DNA from: Anaerolineae bacterium
GTDB taxonomy: Bacteria; Desulfobacterota; Desulfobacteria; Desulfobacterales; ETH-SRB1
Assembly: GCA_035529315.1 (NCBI GenBank)
Contig: DATKWZ010000057.1
Location: forward strand, 1-64,000
Length of the DNA stretch: 64,000 nt
Direction: 5' to 3'
Position numbers and translations under genes: made by a program. Below the pieces are notes generated by a model. It was not told the origin of the DNA and made no database searches. It saw only the letters and a list, made by a program, of their open reading frames with translations. Shown one piece after another: positions 54,101-60,823 of the stretch (position 1 is the stretch's first letter; every line of letters begins with the position of its first letter).

Positions 54101-55543
54101 GCGTATATGATTAACCTGGTTATTTGCCGCCCCCCAGTTAAGAGAAGGGGCTTCGTGAACATTGATCTTTTCCGTTGCGTACCATTCCACCCCATTGGCG
54201 AAACCAAAGGCCCCATTGCTGGAACAAAGAGCGCACAGAGCGGTACGCATCCTGGCAAAGGTCTTTGAGCGGGCAGCCAGGCGATTGTTGTCATGAGTTT
54301 CCGCAAAATGGACCATGATTCCTTCATTTTGAGAGATTTCAATAGCTCCCGGAAGATAGCTTTCAATCTGGTTTCGGTCATAATTTTGAAAGAGTTCCGA
54401 GTAAGCCCAGTTAAAATCGGCCTTGTTTAAAAGCTCCCTGGTCACGGAAATTTTTCCGCCAAGCCCTTCGAGGAGAAAAACCGTATCAGGATACTGGTCC
54501 CGGACCCTGGCAATAATGTATTTCCAAACATGGACAGGAATCATGTATCCTGCATCACAGCGAAAACCATCCACATCCCGTCGACACCATGTGAGAAAGA
54601 TATCTGCCACATACTGCCACAGGTCTTTGTTGGTGAAATCGAGATTTGTCAGATCCGCCCATATTACCCCCCATGCTCCGGGAACCTTAATATGTCCGTC
54701 CTGGTCCCGGACAAGCCATTCCGGGTGGGTATCGTGGAGTTCGGCTGCCCAGCCCGTATGGTTGATTGCGATATCGATAAAAACCCTGGCATTCCGTTCA
54801 TGGATTGCGTCTACCAGCTCGATGAACTGCTCCAGGGGAGTTGCCCGTGAATCGAATTCAGCCATAGCCGGATCAACCGAGGTAAAATTTAATGCCGCAT
54901 ACGGGCTTCCAAAACGTCCCATGCGAGCGTAAGTGGTTGGCGTGGGATGGACCGGAAGCAATTGAAGAATTCTGCACCCCAGTTCCCCCACAATAAAATC
55001 GAGCTCTTTGATAAGTTCGCGAAATGTTCCGGATGGCGGGATTACTGCATAACCAGCCCTGTCAAGGGCCATGATCCGGTCCTTTTCAGCCGGATCAAGA
55101 AGGCGGCCGCCTTTATACGGGCTGAACTGCCGCACGAATGTATTGTAGATTATGTTTGAACAACAGGTGTCTGCCGGCTCAACGTTTATAGCCGTGTTAG
55201 GCCCATCCGGCCATATCGGGTCAACTTCACCTTTTTTCAAGAAAAAACATTTGGCTTCAAAATATCCTGTTTCACAAACAGGGAGGGTGACCTGAAAGCG
55301 CCGGTCATCAACACTGGACATGGGAATGTCGAACCAGTCCCGTCCCAGCGGAGGTTCATCATTAAGCACCTCCCTGAATATTTCCTGCCTGGCGATTCCG
55401 GCATGTCCGATGTTGGTACGAAGCCATGCGCTCCCCTCTTGTTTACGAGGCAGCAAAAGGGTAAATTTCTTTGTATCGCCTTGAAACAGAAGAACACGTG
55501 TTCCAGGCGCAGGATTCTGTATGATCCGGTCTGAATTATTCAT
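51197..55543 (-). CDS. Bifunctional glycogen debranching enzyme (GH13 + GH133 fusion)
   Basis: 1448 residues. After about 125 residues of beta-rich N-terminus comes a GH13 barrel with DIAINH (257-262), DGFRCDAGY (nucleophile D330), FLLEG (E359) and ETHDNN (H417-D418), acting presumably as 4-alpha-glucanotransferase. A middle beta region follows. The last roughly 400 residues are an amylo-1,6-glucosidase domain (GH133: PWFLDWGRDALIFARGL, SDAPLWFFVACSDLVEA, GYPVEIQALWFFAL). This order and size match eukaryotic AGL/Gdb1; most bacteria use isoamylase-type GlgX or stand-alone GH133. Start overlaps the upstream gene by ATGA. Confidence 0.92.
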   Translation of the reverse strand: MNNSDRIIQNPAPGTRVLLFQGDTKKFTLLLPRKQEGSAWLRTNIGHAGIARQEIFREVLNDEPPLGRDWFDIPMSSVDDRRFQVTLPVCETGYFEAKCFFLKKGEVDPIWPDGPNTAINVEPADTCCSNIIYNTFVRQFSPYKGGRLLDPAEKDRIMALDRAGYAVIPPSGTFRELIKELDFIVGELGCRILQLLPVHPTPTTYARMGRFGSPYAALNFTSVDPAMAEFDSRATPLEQFIELVDAIHERNARVFIDIAINHTGWAAELHDTHPEWLVRDQDGHIKVPGAWGVIWADLTNLDFTNKDLWQYVADIFLTWCRRDVDGFRCDAGYMIPVHVWKYIIARVRDQYPDTVFLLEGLGGKISVTRELLNKADFNWAYSELFQNYDRNQIESYLPGAIEISQNEGIMVHFAETHDNNRLAARSKTFARMRTALCALCSSNGAFGFANGVEWYATEKINVHEAPSLNWGAANNQVNHIRRLNTLLKLHPAFHDRTELKLMQQGEENHIVLLRHHIPSGKKLLIVVNLDDENQTRGSWNQEQVGMRGPVFTDLLAEKEVVVIESGRQQTYLLDPGQVLCLTSDQSDIDLIQNRDDLKFGLLDRIKKQRLRANALDVFQYYNAAGDLGEFDPDSAALQLAEDPVEYCRKLNPFSMEPRVITWQWPSDLKREVMVPPDHFLLIRASYHFRAKIMNKDRFMAYKESLPCIDGSFFALFPPLQPPAVHRSHTLKLSVYTPEGCEHVDAPLFFLSNAKDAKVKRIFHRSELLHHPLSLLGTNGRGGMLRANVLWGKLGSRYDALLAANLNPEFPEDRWIMFARCRAWLVFQGYSQEICFDCFDRFCFDYNSRGFWLYHIPAGQGEYVSLSIGIEMTDDQNAVQLVFFRNKAKGQARMLADCQQVQIILRPDIEDRNFHETTKAYLGHEHLWPQFVTANSRGFSFVPKPERQLQIKISKGSFVLEPEWHYMVHRYMDAERNLDPDSDLFSPGYFSCFLAGGKAVKLTASVMGSLEQVPLQHGSLNSSFGRQIKSFAFKDKFSYKPGEALKQALDHYVVKRGALNTVIAGYPWFLDWGRDALIFARGLIAAGRTKDARAILKQFGQFEIDGTLPNMILGRDPANRDTSDAPLWFFVACSDLVEAEANKDFLEEKCGSRTVRQVLLSIGRSMIAGTPNNIRMDPESGLIFSPVHFTWMDTKHPACSPREGYPVEIQALWFFALSFLANIDHKEAGNKWKNMAGLVRSSILNLFLIKKDGYLSDCLHAGSGKPAGLADQDDALRPNQLLAITLGAVSDTTVCRNILAACEELLVPGAIRSLADRPVSRPITIMHNGKAINDPHHPYQGKYLGDEDTKRKPAYHNGTAWTWLFPTFCEAWVKTYGKNAKETALAWLSSSTRLMDQGCAGHVPEILDGDFPHKQRGCDAQAWGASELLRVWEQISMITKCEVSKTGYK

Positions 55544-55905
55544 GGGAACTTGATCTTGGCATCGGTTTTTTCTGGATGTTTTTGAAGGTGTTTGTACCGG
55601 TGTATAGCCGATTCTGCCAAGTGGTCAATTATGACCGGCAGGTCGGAATTATTCCAGGCAGAATTAAAATCTTCCAAAGAAAGAAGCCTCTTGCTTACTT
55701 TGTAATGATGGTCGCTATCCGGCATAAGAGCGATATCCTCATACTCAAAATCCATTTTTCCTTCAAAAATATTTCCAAACAGTTCGATGGCAGTATAGAC
55801 GAAAAACTTTTTCACATCCTCGGTAGATTCTGCCTTGCTGATCATCTGCCTGAAGTTTGGAAGGATTTTGTGCTCATGCCTGGTAAAGGAAAGTTGTTTT
55901 ATCAT
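55540..55905 (-). CDS. Small conserved-looking protein coupled to the debranching enzyme
   Basis: 121 residues, no family recognised. Predominantly helical, charged, with His-rich SDHHYKVSKRLLSLEDF and HRYKHLQKHPEK. No signal or membrane segment. AAGGAAG precedes the ATG. The stop overlaps the debranching-enzyme start (ATGA), implying coupled translation and perhaps a role in the same process, but function is unknown. Confidence 0.7.
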   Translation of the reverse strand: MIKQLSFTRHEHKILPNFRQMISKAESTEDVKKFFVYTAIELFGNIFEGKMDFEYEDIALMPDSDHHYKVSKRLLSLEDFNSAWNNSDLPVIIDHLAESAIHRYKHLQKHPEKTDAKIKFP

Positions 55906-55951
55906 GGCAATCTTCCTTTCTTTTGTTTAAGATGTTTAAGGAGATAAAAAG

Positions 55952-56041
55952 AAAAGGGCGGTTCAATACAGCGCTGTAACAAGAAGCGAAAGAACCACCC
56001 TTTTAAAGCACATATTGGATATGTAGCCTCCCATGTGCTTT
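55952..56041 (-). other. Two-hairpin structured leader or attenuator
   Basis: On the minus strand the first hairpin has arms AAAGCACAT/ATGTGCTTT (56033-56041 with 56005-56013) and a 19-base loop containing GGGAGG. The next has arms AAAAGGGTGGTTC/GAACCGCCCTTTT (55992-56004 with 55952-55964, one mismatch), enclosing the palindrome ACAGCGCTGT, and is followed by TTTTCTTTTT. It lies 46 bases before the start of the 121-residue gene that heads the glycogen-degradation genes. It may be a terminator, attenuator or RNA-binding-protein target. Confidence 0.55.
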
Positions 56042-56075
56042 GCTCAACAACTAAAGAATCATACCGGGCTTTTTG

Positions 56076-56252
56076 TCAAAGACTTGTTTGTTTATTCGCA
56101 GTCGAAAGTTCCAAAGCCGTTGAAGCATCTTTAAAGTTTTTAATTCCCGCCGACAGTATCTGTATTTCACACCTCGGAAACAGCATCCTCATGTTTTTAA
56201 TTAACACATTATAAGCTTCAGGGCAATCTGTTTTGATCATTATTTTCTTCAT
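56076..56252 (-). CDS. Small unknown protein
   Basis: 58 residues from ATG 56252 with AGAGGT 6 bases upstream; a longer frame to 56324 has no ribosome site. Starts MKKIMIKTDCPEAYNVLIKN and continues with FPRCEIQILSAG. No membrane segment. Two cysteines. Between the UDPGP-like gene and the structured leader. Role unknown. Confidence 0.55.
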   Translation of the reverse strand: MKKIMIKTDCPEAYNVLIKNMRMLFPRCEIQILSAGIKNFKDASTALELSTANKQTSL

Positions 56253-56333
56253 CTTAAACCTCTTTTTTTGGTAAAAACAAAGGCACAAAGGCACAAAAGA
56301 AAGATATGATTTATGAATTTTCACCCCATTTGA

Positions 56334-57779
56334 TCAAGCCGAAAAAAGTACGGGATAGAAAAGCTTGTCGTCCAGAAAAAATTCAGCATATCCCTTAAAG
56401 CCTTTCTGTCTATCCTGCAAGCGCATATTCTTAATCGCAATAGGTGTTGTTGCGGGAGACTTCCATGCTTTTATGGGTTTCAATACTTTTCTCCTGAAAA
56501 ATTCAGTATTTACAAGGAAATTAATGTCACCCTGGACAGGCTGGAAATAGAGATAGCCATTCTTAACGGATACAGGCATGTTTAAGCCATATTCCTTTAA
56601 TATCGACCATGACTCATAAGGCTCCGGATAATGGTTAAAGTTCTTGTTAAGATATTTTATTTCATGATTTTTTATGCCTTTGAGCTGAAAAGCCTCGATC
56701 ATCACATTTCTTCCAAGGAGACCATCAAAAGCCGCCATCCCGCCTTTTTGAGGATTTTCCGGATCGTTGCTGACGACTTCCATTATCATTCTGCAGCCGT
56801 CTCTGGCTTTTTTTAATGCAAAAGCCAGGCTTTCATAATCAATTGAGCCTGTTAGATATCCCATGTCATCTATATTATAGGAGATCTTGTCGTCCATTTC
56901 TTTTAAGGTTTCTCCGAATTCCCAGCTTGTAAGATATGTCCTGCGACCTTTCTTATCAACTCTGAAAATCTGGTCATCCATTGTTTGCTGTATAACCATC
57001 TGGCCATGATTGTGGAGACGTTCAGGCGCATTCTTATCATAAACAAACTCTCCATCAACCAGATTTATGCCGTGGTATTTTTTCTGGGCCATGAACAACA
57101 CATTTTCCCTCTTAAAACCGAAGAAGCTATTGAGCATAAACTCCATGATAATCCTGTCGATAGTAGCTTCATTAAGCACAACAAGCATTTTTTGCTTTAA
57201 AAGAACTTTTTTTGGATCATATCCATAAGTTTTCGCAAGTTTATAAATATCAAATGAAAACTGCAGCATATGTCTTGTGCCAAGGGATAGCGGCAATAAT
57301 TTTTCCGGACGGCAGCCGGCTTTTTTCAAAACCTCTTCCGGCAGAACAGCAAAATCTCTTTCTCTGGTCATGATTTTCGCAATTTTCTCATAAGACAGTT
57401 CTTCGGCAATATTGATCAAGTATTTAGTGCCAAGGCCAAGCCGTGTTGCCTCACCCGCAGCAGCATGTTCTGAAAACAATCTGCCTTCAAGAATGCATTT
57501 ATACGCTCTAACATAATCCGAATTTGTCAGGCAATTTTCATCCAGTATACTGATATTCTTTGGTTTCTCCAAAAAATCCATGTTTTTATAGATATTGATG
57601 TCTGCTTCATGATTTTTGATGCCGGCAATGGTGTCATAAGAAGACAGCTTATCCTGTGCAAGTTCGAGGCAGCAATCTATATAGCTCTCATTGTCGTAAA
57701 ATAGCGATAAATCATAGCTCTTATGGTCGTAAAATAGCGATAAATCCTTTTCTATTGTACTTAATGCTGTTTGTATCAT
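56334..57779 (-). CDS. UDPGP/UAP1-family nucleotidyltransferase
   Basis: 481 residues. The nucleotide-binding loop appears as AAGEATRLGLGTKY (about 106-119), a divergent form of the UDPGP LxGGxGTRLG motif. VVLNEATIDRIIMEFMLNSFFGFKRENVLFMAQ matches the UDPGP middle region, and LHNHGQMVIQQ replaces the usual HGNGD. It probably makes a nucleotide sugar from a sugar 1-phosphate and NTP. In this glycogen context UDP-glucose or ADP-glucose is a reasonable guess. The first residues after the start contain a recent 11-residue tandem duplication. Confidence 0.72.
   Translation of the reverse strand: MIQTALSTIEKDLSLFYDHKSYDLSLFYDNESYIDCCLELAQDKLSSYDTIAGIKNHEADINIYKNMDFLEKPKNISILDENCLTNSDYVRAYKCILEGRLFSEHAAAGEATRLGLGTKYLINIAEELSYEKIAKIMTRERDFAVLPEEVLKKAGCRPEKLLPLSLGTRHMLQFSFDIYKLAKTYGYDPKKVLLKQKMLVVLNEATIDRIIMEFMLNSFFGFKRENVLFMAQKKYHGINLVDGEFVYDKNAPERLHNHGQMVIQQTMDDQIFRVDKKGRRTYLTSWEFGETLKEMDDKISYNIDDMGYLTGSIDYESLAFALKKARDGCRMIMEVVSNDPENPQKGGMAAFDGLLGRNVMIEAFQLKGIKNHEIKYLNKNFNHYPEPYESWSILKEYGLNMPVSVKNGYLYFQPVQGDINFLVNTEFFRRKVLKPIKAWKSPATTPIAIKNMRLQDRQKGFKGYAEFFLDDKLFYPVLFSA
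57681..57746. repeat. 33-bp tandem duplication in the UDPGP-like gene
   Basis: Two adjacent 33-bp units identical at 31 positions, sharing GTCGTAAAATAGCGATAAAT. They encode the in-frame repeats DLSLFYDHKSY and DLSLFYDNESY (residues 12-33). Confidence 0.9.
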
Positions 57780-57917
57780 TGCCTTCTACCTCCATAACCC
57801 GAAAAAATCTGTTGTTTTCCGGAACCAGTTGCGGCGCCTCTTTTCCTGTAAACAAGACTGGAATAGACTGCTTGTTTAAGGGTTCAAGGTTTTTATGGAA
57901 TATTTCCCTTTCTCATC

Positions 57918-58088
57918 CTATTCCTCTTTCTCAAATAAAACCGGTTGTTGCGTTTTAAGGCAGTACCGGCGCCATGCGCAGTCCAACCGGTCACAAAACT
58001 CCTGTGCCCTGAGGAAACAATCAAAATTTCCTTCAGTGCGCTGAAGACTTCTGATCAACTCTGTTATGTTCAGAAAATTCTTTTTCAT
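57918..58088 (-). CDS. Small four-Cys protein
   Basis: 56 residues, ATG at 58088, TAG at 57918-57920. The core FDCFLRAQEFCDRLDCAWRR places cysteines at 24, 32 and 37, with a fourth at 43 (RYCL). The spacing suggests a small metal-binding or disulfide module, and the codon usage looks like real coding. No strong ribosome site is visible. It would be transcribed ahead of the UDPGP-like gene. I recall similar CDQxxCxWRxxC proteins in Desulfobacterota but cannot name a family. Confidence 0.6.
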   Translation of the reverse strand: MKKNFLNITELIRSLQRTEGNFDCFLRAQEFCDRLDCAWRRYCLKTQQPVLFEKEE

Positions 58089-58106
58089 TGGTTCGCTTCG
58101 CTTACA

Positions 58107-58170
58107 ATTGGTTGAGTAGAGAATCGGTCGAGTGGCCTACGATCTGACTATTTAGCTACTCGATTGAATC
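58107..58170. repeat. ACTCGAC word-chain repeat, copy 3
   Basis: Chain of GGTTGAGTAGAGAATCGGTC, GAGTGGCC and CTATTTAGCTACTCGATTGA words between the NarL regulator and the four-Cys gene. Confidence 0.65.
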
Positions 58171-58236
58171 TGGTTTGTAAATAGAGGGAGGGGCTCATTT
58201 TTATGAGGGGAATACCCGGGAGGGGGGGAATTTGTC

Positions 58237-58914
58237 CTAGCCTTTCCAGATGTCCACGTCGATCAGACCAAGCCTTGCCGCACACCGGACCAGTTCCATG
58301 GTGCTGTGAAGGTCAAGCTTATTCATGATGTTTGTTCTGTGATTTTCAACGGTCTTGGGGCTGATAAAAAGCTCTTTGGCGATATCTTTGGCGGAACGTC
58401 CATCGGCAAGCAGACGCATGACCTGCTGCTCGCGGGGAGTCAGTGTATTGTAGCCGGCATCCGTGATCTTTGCTTCTTTTTTATCCGACTCCATAAGGCT
58501 TTTGACTACCTTATGAGAAATGGAGGTGTCTAAAAAATACTCACCTTTTGATATGGCCTTCAGGCACTCGACAAGCCTTTCTGAAGCTGATTCCTTGACC
58601 ACGTATCCGGTTGCCCCGGCTCGAAATGCCTCGGTAATATAATCAATCTTGGAATGCATACTCAGTATCATAATGTGTATCTCAGGCAGAATGCTCCTTA
58701 TCTTGCGGGTAACGTCGATGCCGCTTTGATCCGGCAAAGAGAGATCCATTACTACCAGGTCGGGTCTTAATTTCTCCGCCTTTCTGATCCCTTCATGACC
58801 GTTTTCAGCTTCTCCGATCACCTCAAACCCGGAGCAGTTTGCCAGAATTGACTTAAGGCCCTCTCTGAAAAGAGGATGATCATCAACAATCAAGACGGTT
58901 TTCTTTTTATTCAA
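58237..58914 (-). CDS. NarL/FixJ-family response regulator
   Basis: 225 residues: receiver domain with phospho-acceptor D57 (LVVMDLSLPDQSG) and a C-terminal LuxR-type HTH (LTPREQQVMRLLADGRSAKDIAKELFISPKTVENHRTNIM). Binds DNA after phosphorylation. Overlaps the preceding kinase by 8 bases, so that kinase is its likely partner. It lies just upstream of the glycogen locus on the same strand. Confidence 0.94.
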   Translation of the reverse strand: MNKKKTVLIVDDHPLFREGLKSILANCSGFEVIGEAENGHEGIRKAEKLRPDLVVMDLSLPDQSGIDVTRKIRSILPEIHIMILSMHSKIDYITEAFRAGATGYVVKESASERLVECLKAISKGEYFLDTSISHKVVKSLMESDKKEAKITDAGYNTLTPREQQVMRLLADGRSAKDIAKELFISPKTVENHRTNIMNKLDLHSTMELVRCAARLGLIDVDIWKG

Positions 58915-60349
58915 TCTCTTTCTCCATGCAAGGTATCTTTATCAGAATTTTCGCGCCCTGCATCAGGCGGGACTCGATTTTGATTTTTCCATTAAGAAAG
59001 CCTACCCTTTCTTCCATGATCCGGAGACCCATCTGTTTTTCATCAAATATATCAGCCAGTTGCTTTTTAACGTCAAATCCCTTGCCGTTGTCTTCCATGC
59101 GAAGAATAATGTCAGGAAAGGACTTGACCAGTCTGATAACGGCGCTGTCGGCACAGGCGTGTTTTTTGATGTTGTTAAGGCCCTCCTGAACCAGACGGAA
59201 CAGCATGATCTTTGTATCAATATCCAGTTTTGATTCATCTACGCCGGCTGAAAAAAAGTCAACCTTTGTTGCGTTTTTAGTTGAGAAATCTTCGCAATAT
59301 TGAGCAATGGTCTGAATCAGCCCAAGGTGATTAAGTCCAACAGGACGCAGGCCATAAGCCATTTCCCGCACATTCATAATGATTCCGTGTACTATTTTGG
59401 ACAAATCGGAAACCACCTGCCTTGTTTCGACCGAAGCCTCTTGTCTGTTATCAAAAAGGGTGTCAAGGCTGATTTTTAAGGTAGAGAGTTCCTGGGCCAG
59501 ATGGTCATGGAGGTCAGCAGAAAGGCGTTGCCGCTCGATTTCCTGCGTTCTCATCAGTTGTTGCGAAAGGCTACGGACACGTTCTTCAGCCCGCTTGCGC
59601 TCACTAATGTCCCTATCAATACCACGATAGCCTGAAAGGTTTCCTGTTTTGTCGAAGAATGGAACGCCGCTGGTTTCCATAATGACTTCATACCCATCTC
59701 TGTGCATAAGTCTATTTTCAAAGGCGGAAAAAGGTCTTCTTTTGGCCATGACTTGAGAGGCATTATGCCTTAAGGCCTCCCTCTCTTTTTCAAAAAAGAA
59801 ATCATAAAAGTGCCTGCCGATTACCTCATCAGGACGATATCCTAAAATGTATTGAACTACGGGGTTGGAATAGGTGTATCTGCCCTGTGCGTCCATTTCC
59901 CATATCCAATTTGGTGTTCTCTCAGCCAGGTCCTGGAATCGTCTTTCAGATTTGAGCAGCGATTCCTTAAGCTTGAATTCGCGAACAACCTTTTTAATAA
60001 CACTTGGGAGCAGGGTAAAGAAATCAGCGGACTTTACCAGATAATCCCATGCTCCAAGTTTCATGGCCTGTACGGCAATATCCTCATCGCCCTGACCTGT
60101 GGTTATTATGACGGGGATTTGTTTATTGCTGCGATTCAAAGCTTCCAGAAACTCGATTCCGTTCATGCCCGGCATAAGATAATCGCTGATAATTATATCA
60201 GGCATTATCTCATCAAGTTTTTCAAGACAGGCGCCGGCCTCCGGGAAATGATACACTGATACATTCGGCAGGTTATTGGCAATCGACCGTTTCATGAGGC
60301 TGAAATGCGCCTCTTCGTCCTCGATTATTACAAGCCTTAATGTTTCCAT
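58907..60349 (-). CDS. REC-PAS-HisKA_3 hybrid sensor kinase
   Basis: 480 residues, cytoplasmic. N-terminal receiver (D56 in IIISDYLMPGMNG), PAS with PAC (about 135-255), HisKA_3 dimerisation and phospho-acceptor H281 (SADLHDHLAQELSTLKISLD), and HATPase_c (MEDNGKGFDVK, GLRIMEERV). It could receive a phosphate at its receiver and pass signals to the coupled NarL regulator. Confidence 0.93.
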   Translation of the reverse strand: METLRLVIIEDEEAHFSLMKRSIANNLPNVSVYHFPEAGACLEKLDEIMPDIIISDYLMPGMNGIEFLEALNRSNKQIPVIITTGQGDEDIAVQAMKLGAWDYLVKSADFFTLLPSVIKKVVREFKLKESLLKSERRFQDLAERTPNWIWEMDAQGRYTYSNPVVQYILGYRPDEVIGRHFYDFFFEKEREALRHNASQVMAKRRPFSAFENRLMHRDGYEVIMETSGVPFFDKTGNLSGYRGIDRDISERKRAEERVRSLSQQLMRTQEIERQRLSADLHDHLAQELSTLKISLDTLFDNRQEASVETRQVVSDLSKIVHGIIMNVREMAYGLRPVGLNHLGLIQTIAQYCEDFSTKNATKVDFFSAGVDESKLDIDTKIMLFRLVQEGLNNIKKHACADSAVIRLVKSFPDIILRMEDNGKGFDVKKQLADIFDEKQMGLRIMEERVGFLNGKIKIESRLMQGAKILIKIPCMEKEIE

Positions 60350-60371
60350 AAGCGTGAGCCCGTTAACCTCT

Positions 60372-60821
60372 TTACTCTTCCAACACAGGGGGTTGGTTGA
60401 GAATCATCCAGTAAAAATCGATCTGCCTGATTTTTTCCTCAAACTCCTTGAATCCTACCGGCTTGGTCAGGTAGCTGTTGGCATGATAATCATAAGACCG
60501 GGCAATATCTTCTTCCCGTTCCGACGTGGTGAGCATGATCACGGGAATCTTCCTCAGACTTGGATCCTGTTTGATCTTTTTCAAAACATCTATTCCATCA
60601 ATGCCCGGCAGTTTGATGTCCATCAGGATCAAGCCTGGGCATGGGTACTTAGACTTATCAGCATATTTTCCTTTGTTGAAGAGATAATCAAGCGCCTCTT
60701 CTCCGTCGCATGCAGCATCAATCCGGTTTGCATTGCCGGCCTTTCGGATTGCCCGTTTTGTCAGTTGTGCGTGAGCTTTCTCGTCTTCTACAAGCAGGAT
60801 GTTTGAAGGTTGATACTTCAT
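60372..60821 (-). CDS. Single-domain response regulator (Rcp1-like)
   Basis: 149 residues, receiver only: acidic pocket LLVEDEKAH, phospho-acceptor D68 (LILMDIKLPGIDGIDVL), Thr in VIMLTTSEREEDI and Lys in YLTKPVGF. No output domain, so it should act by phosphotransfer or protein contact. It starts 2 bases after the upstream kinase stop. Confidence 0.93.
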   Translation of the reverse strand: MKYQPSNILLVEDEKAHAQLTKRAIRKAGNANRIDAACDGEEALDYLFNKGKYADKSKYPCPGLILMDIKLPGIDGIDVLKKIKQDPSLRKIPVIMLTTSEREEDIARSYDYHANSYLTKPVGFKEFEEKIRQIDFYWMILNQPPVLEE

Positions 60822-60823
60822 GT

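Noticed and set aside
54423-54932. 169-codon plus-strand ORF inside the debranching gene
   Set aside because: Antisense shadow of the GH13 domain; the minus frame carries all catalytic motifs.
57681-57746. Possible CRISPR because of direct 33-bp units
   Set aside because: Two adjacent in-frame coding units with no spacer; no Cas genes in the window.
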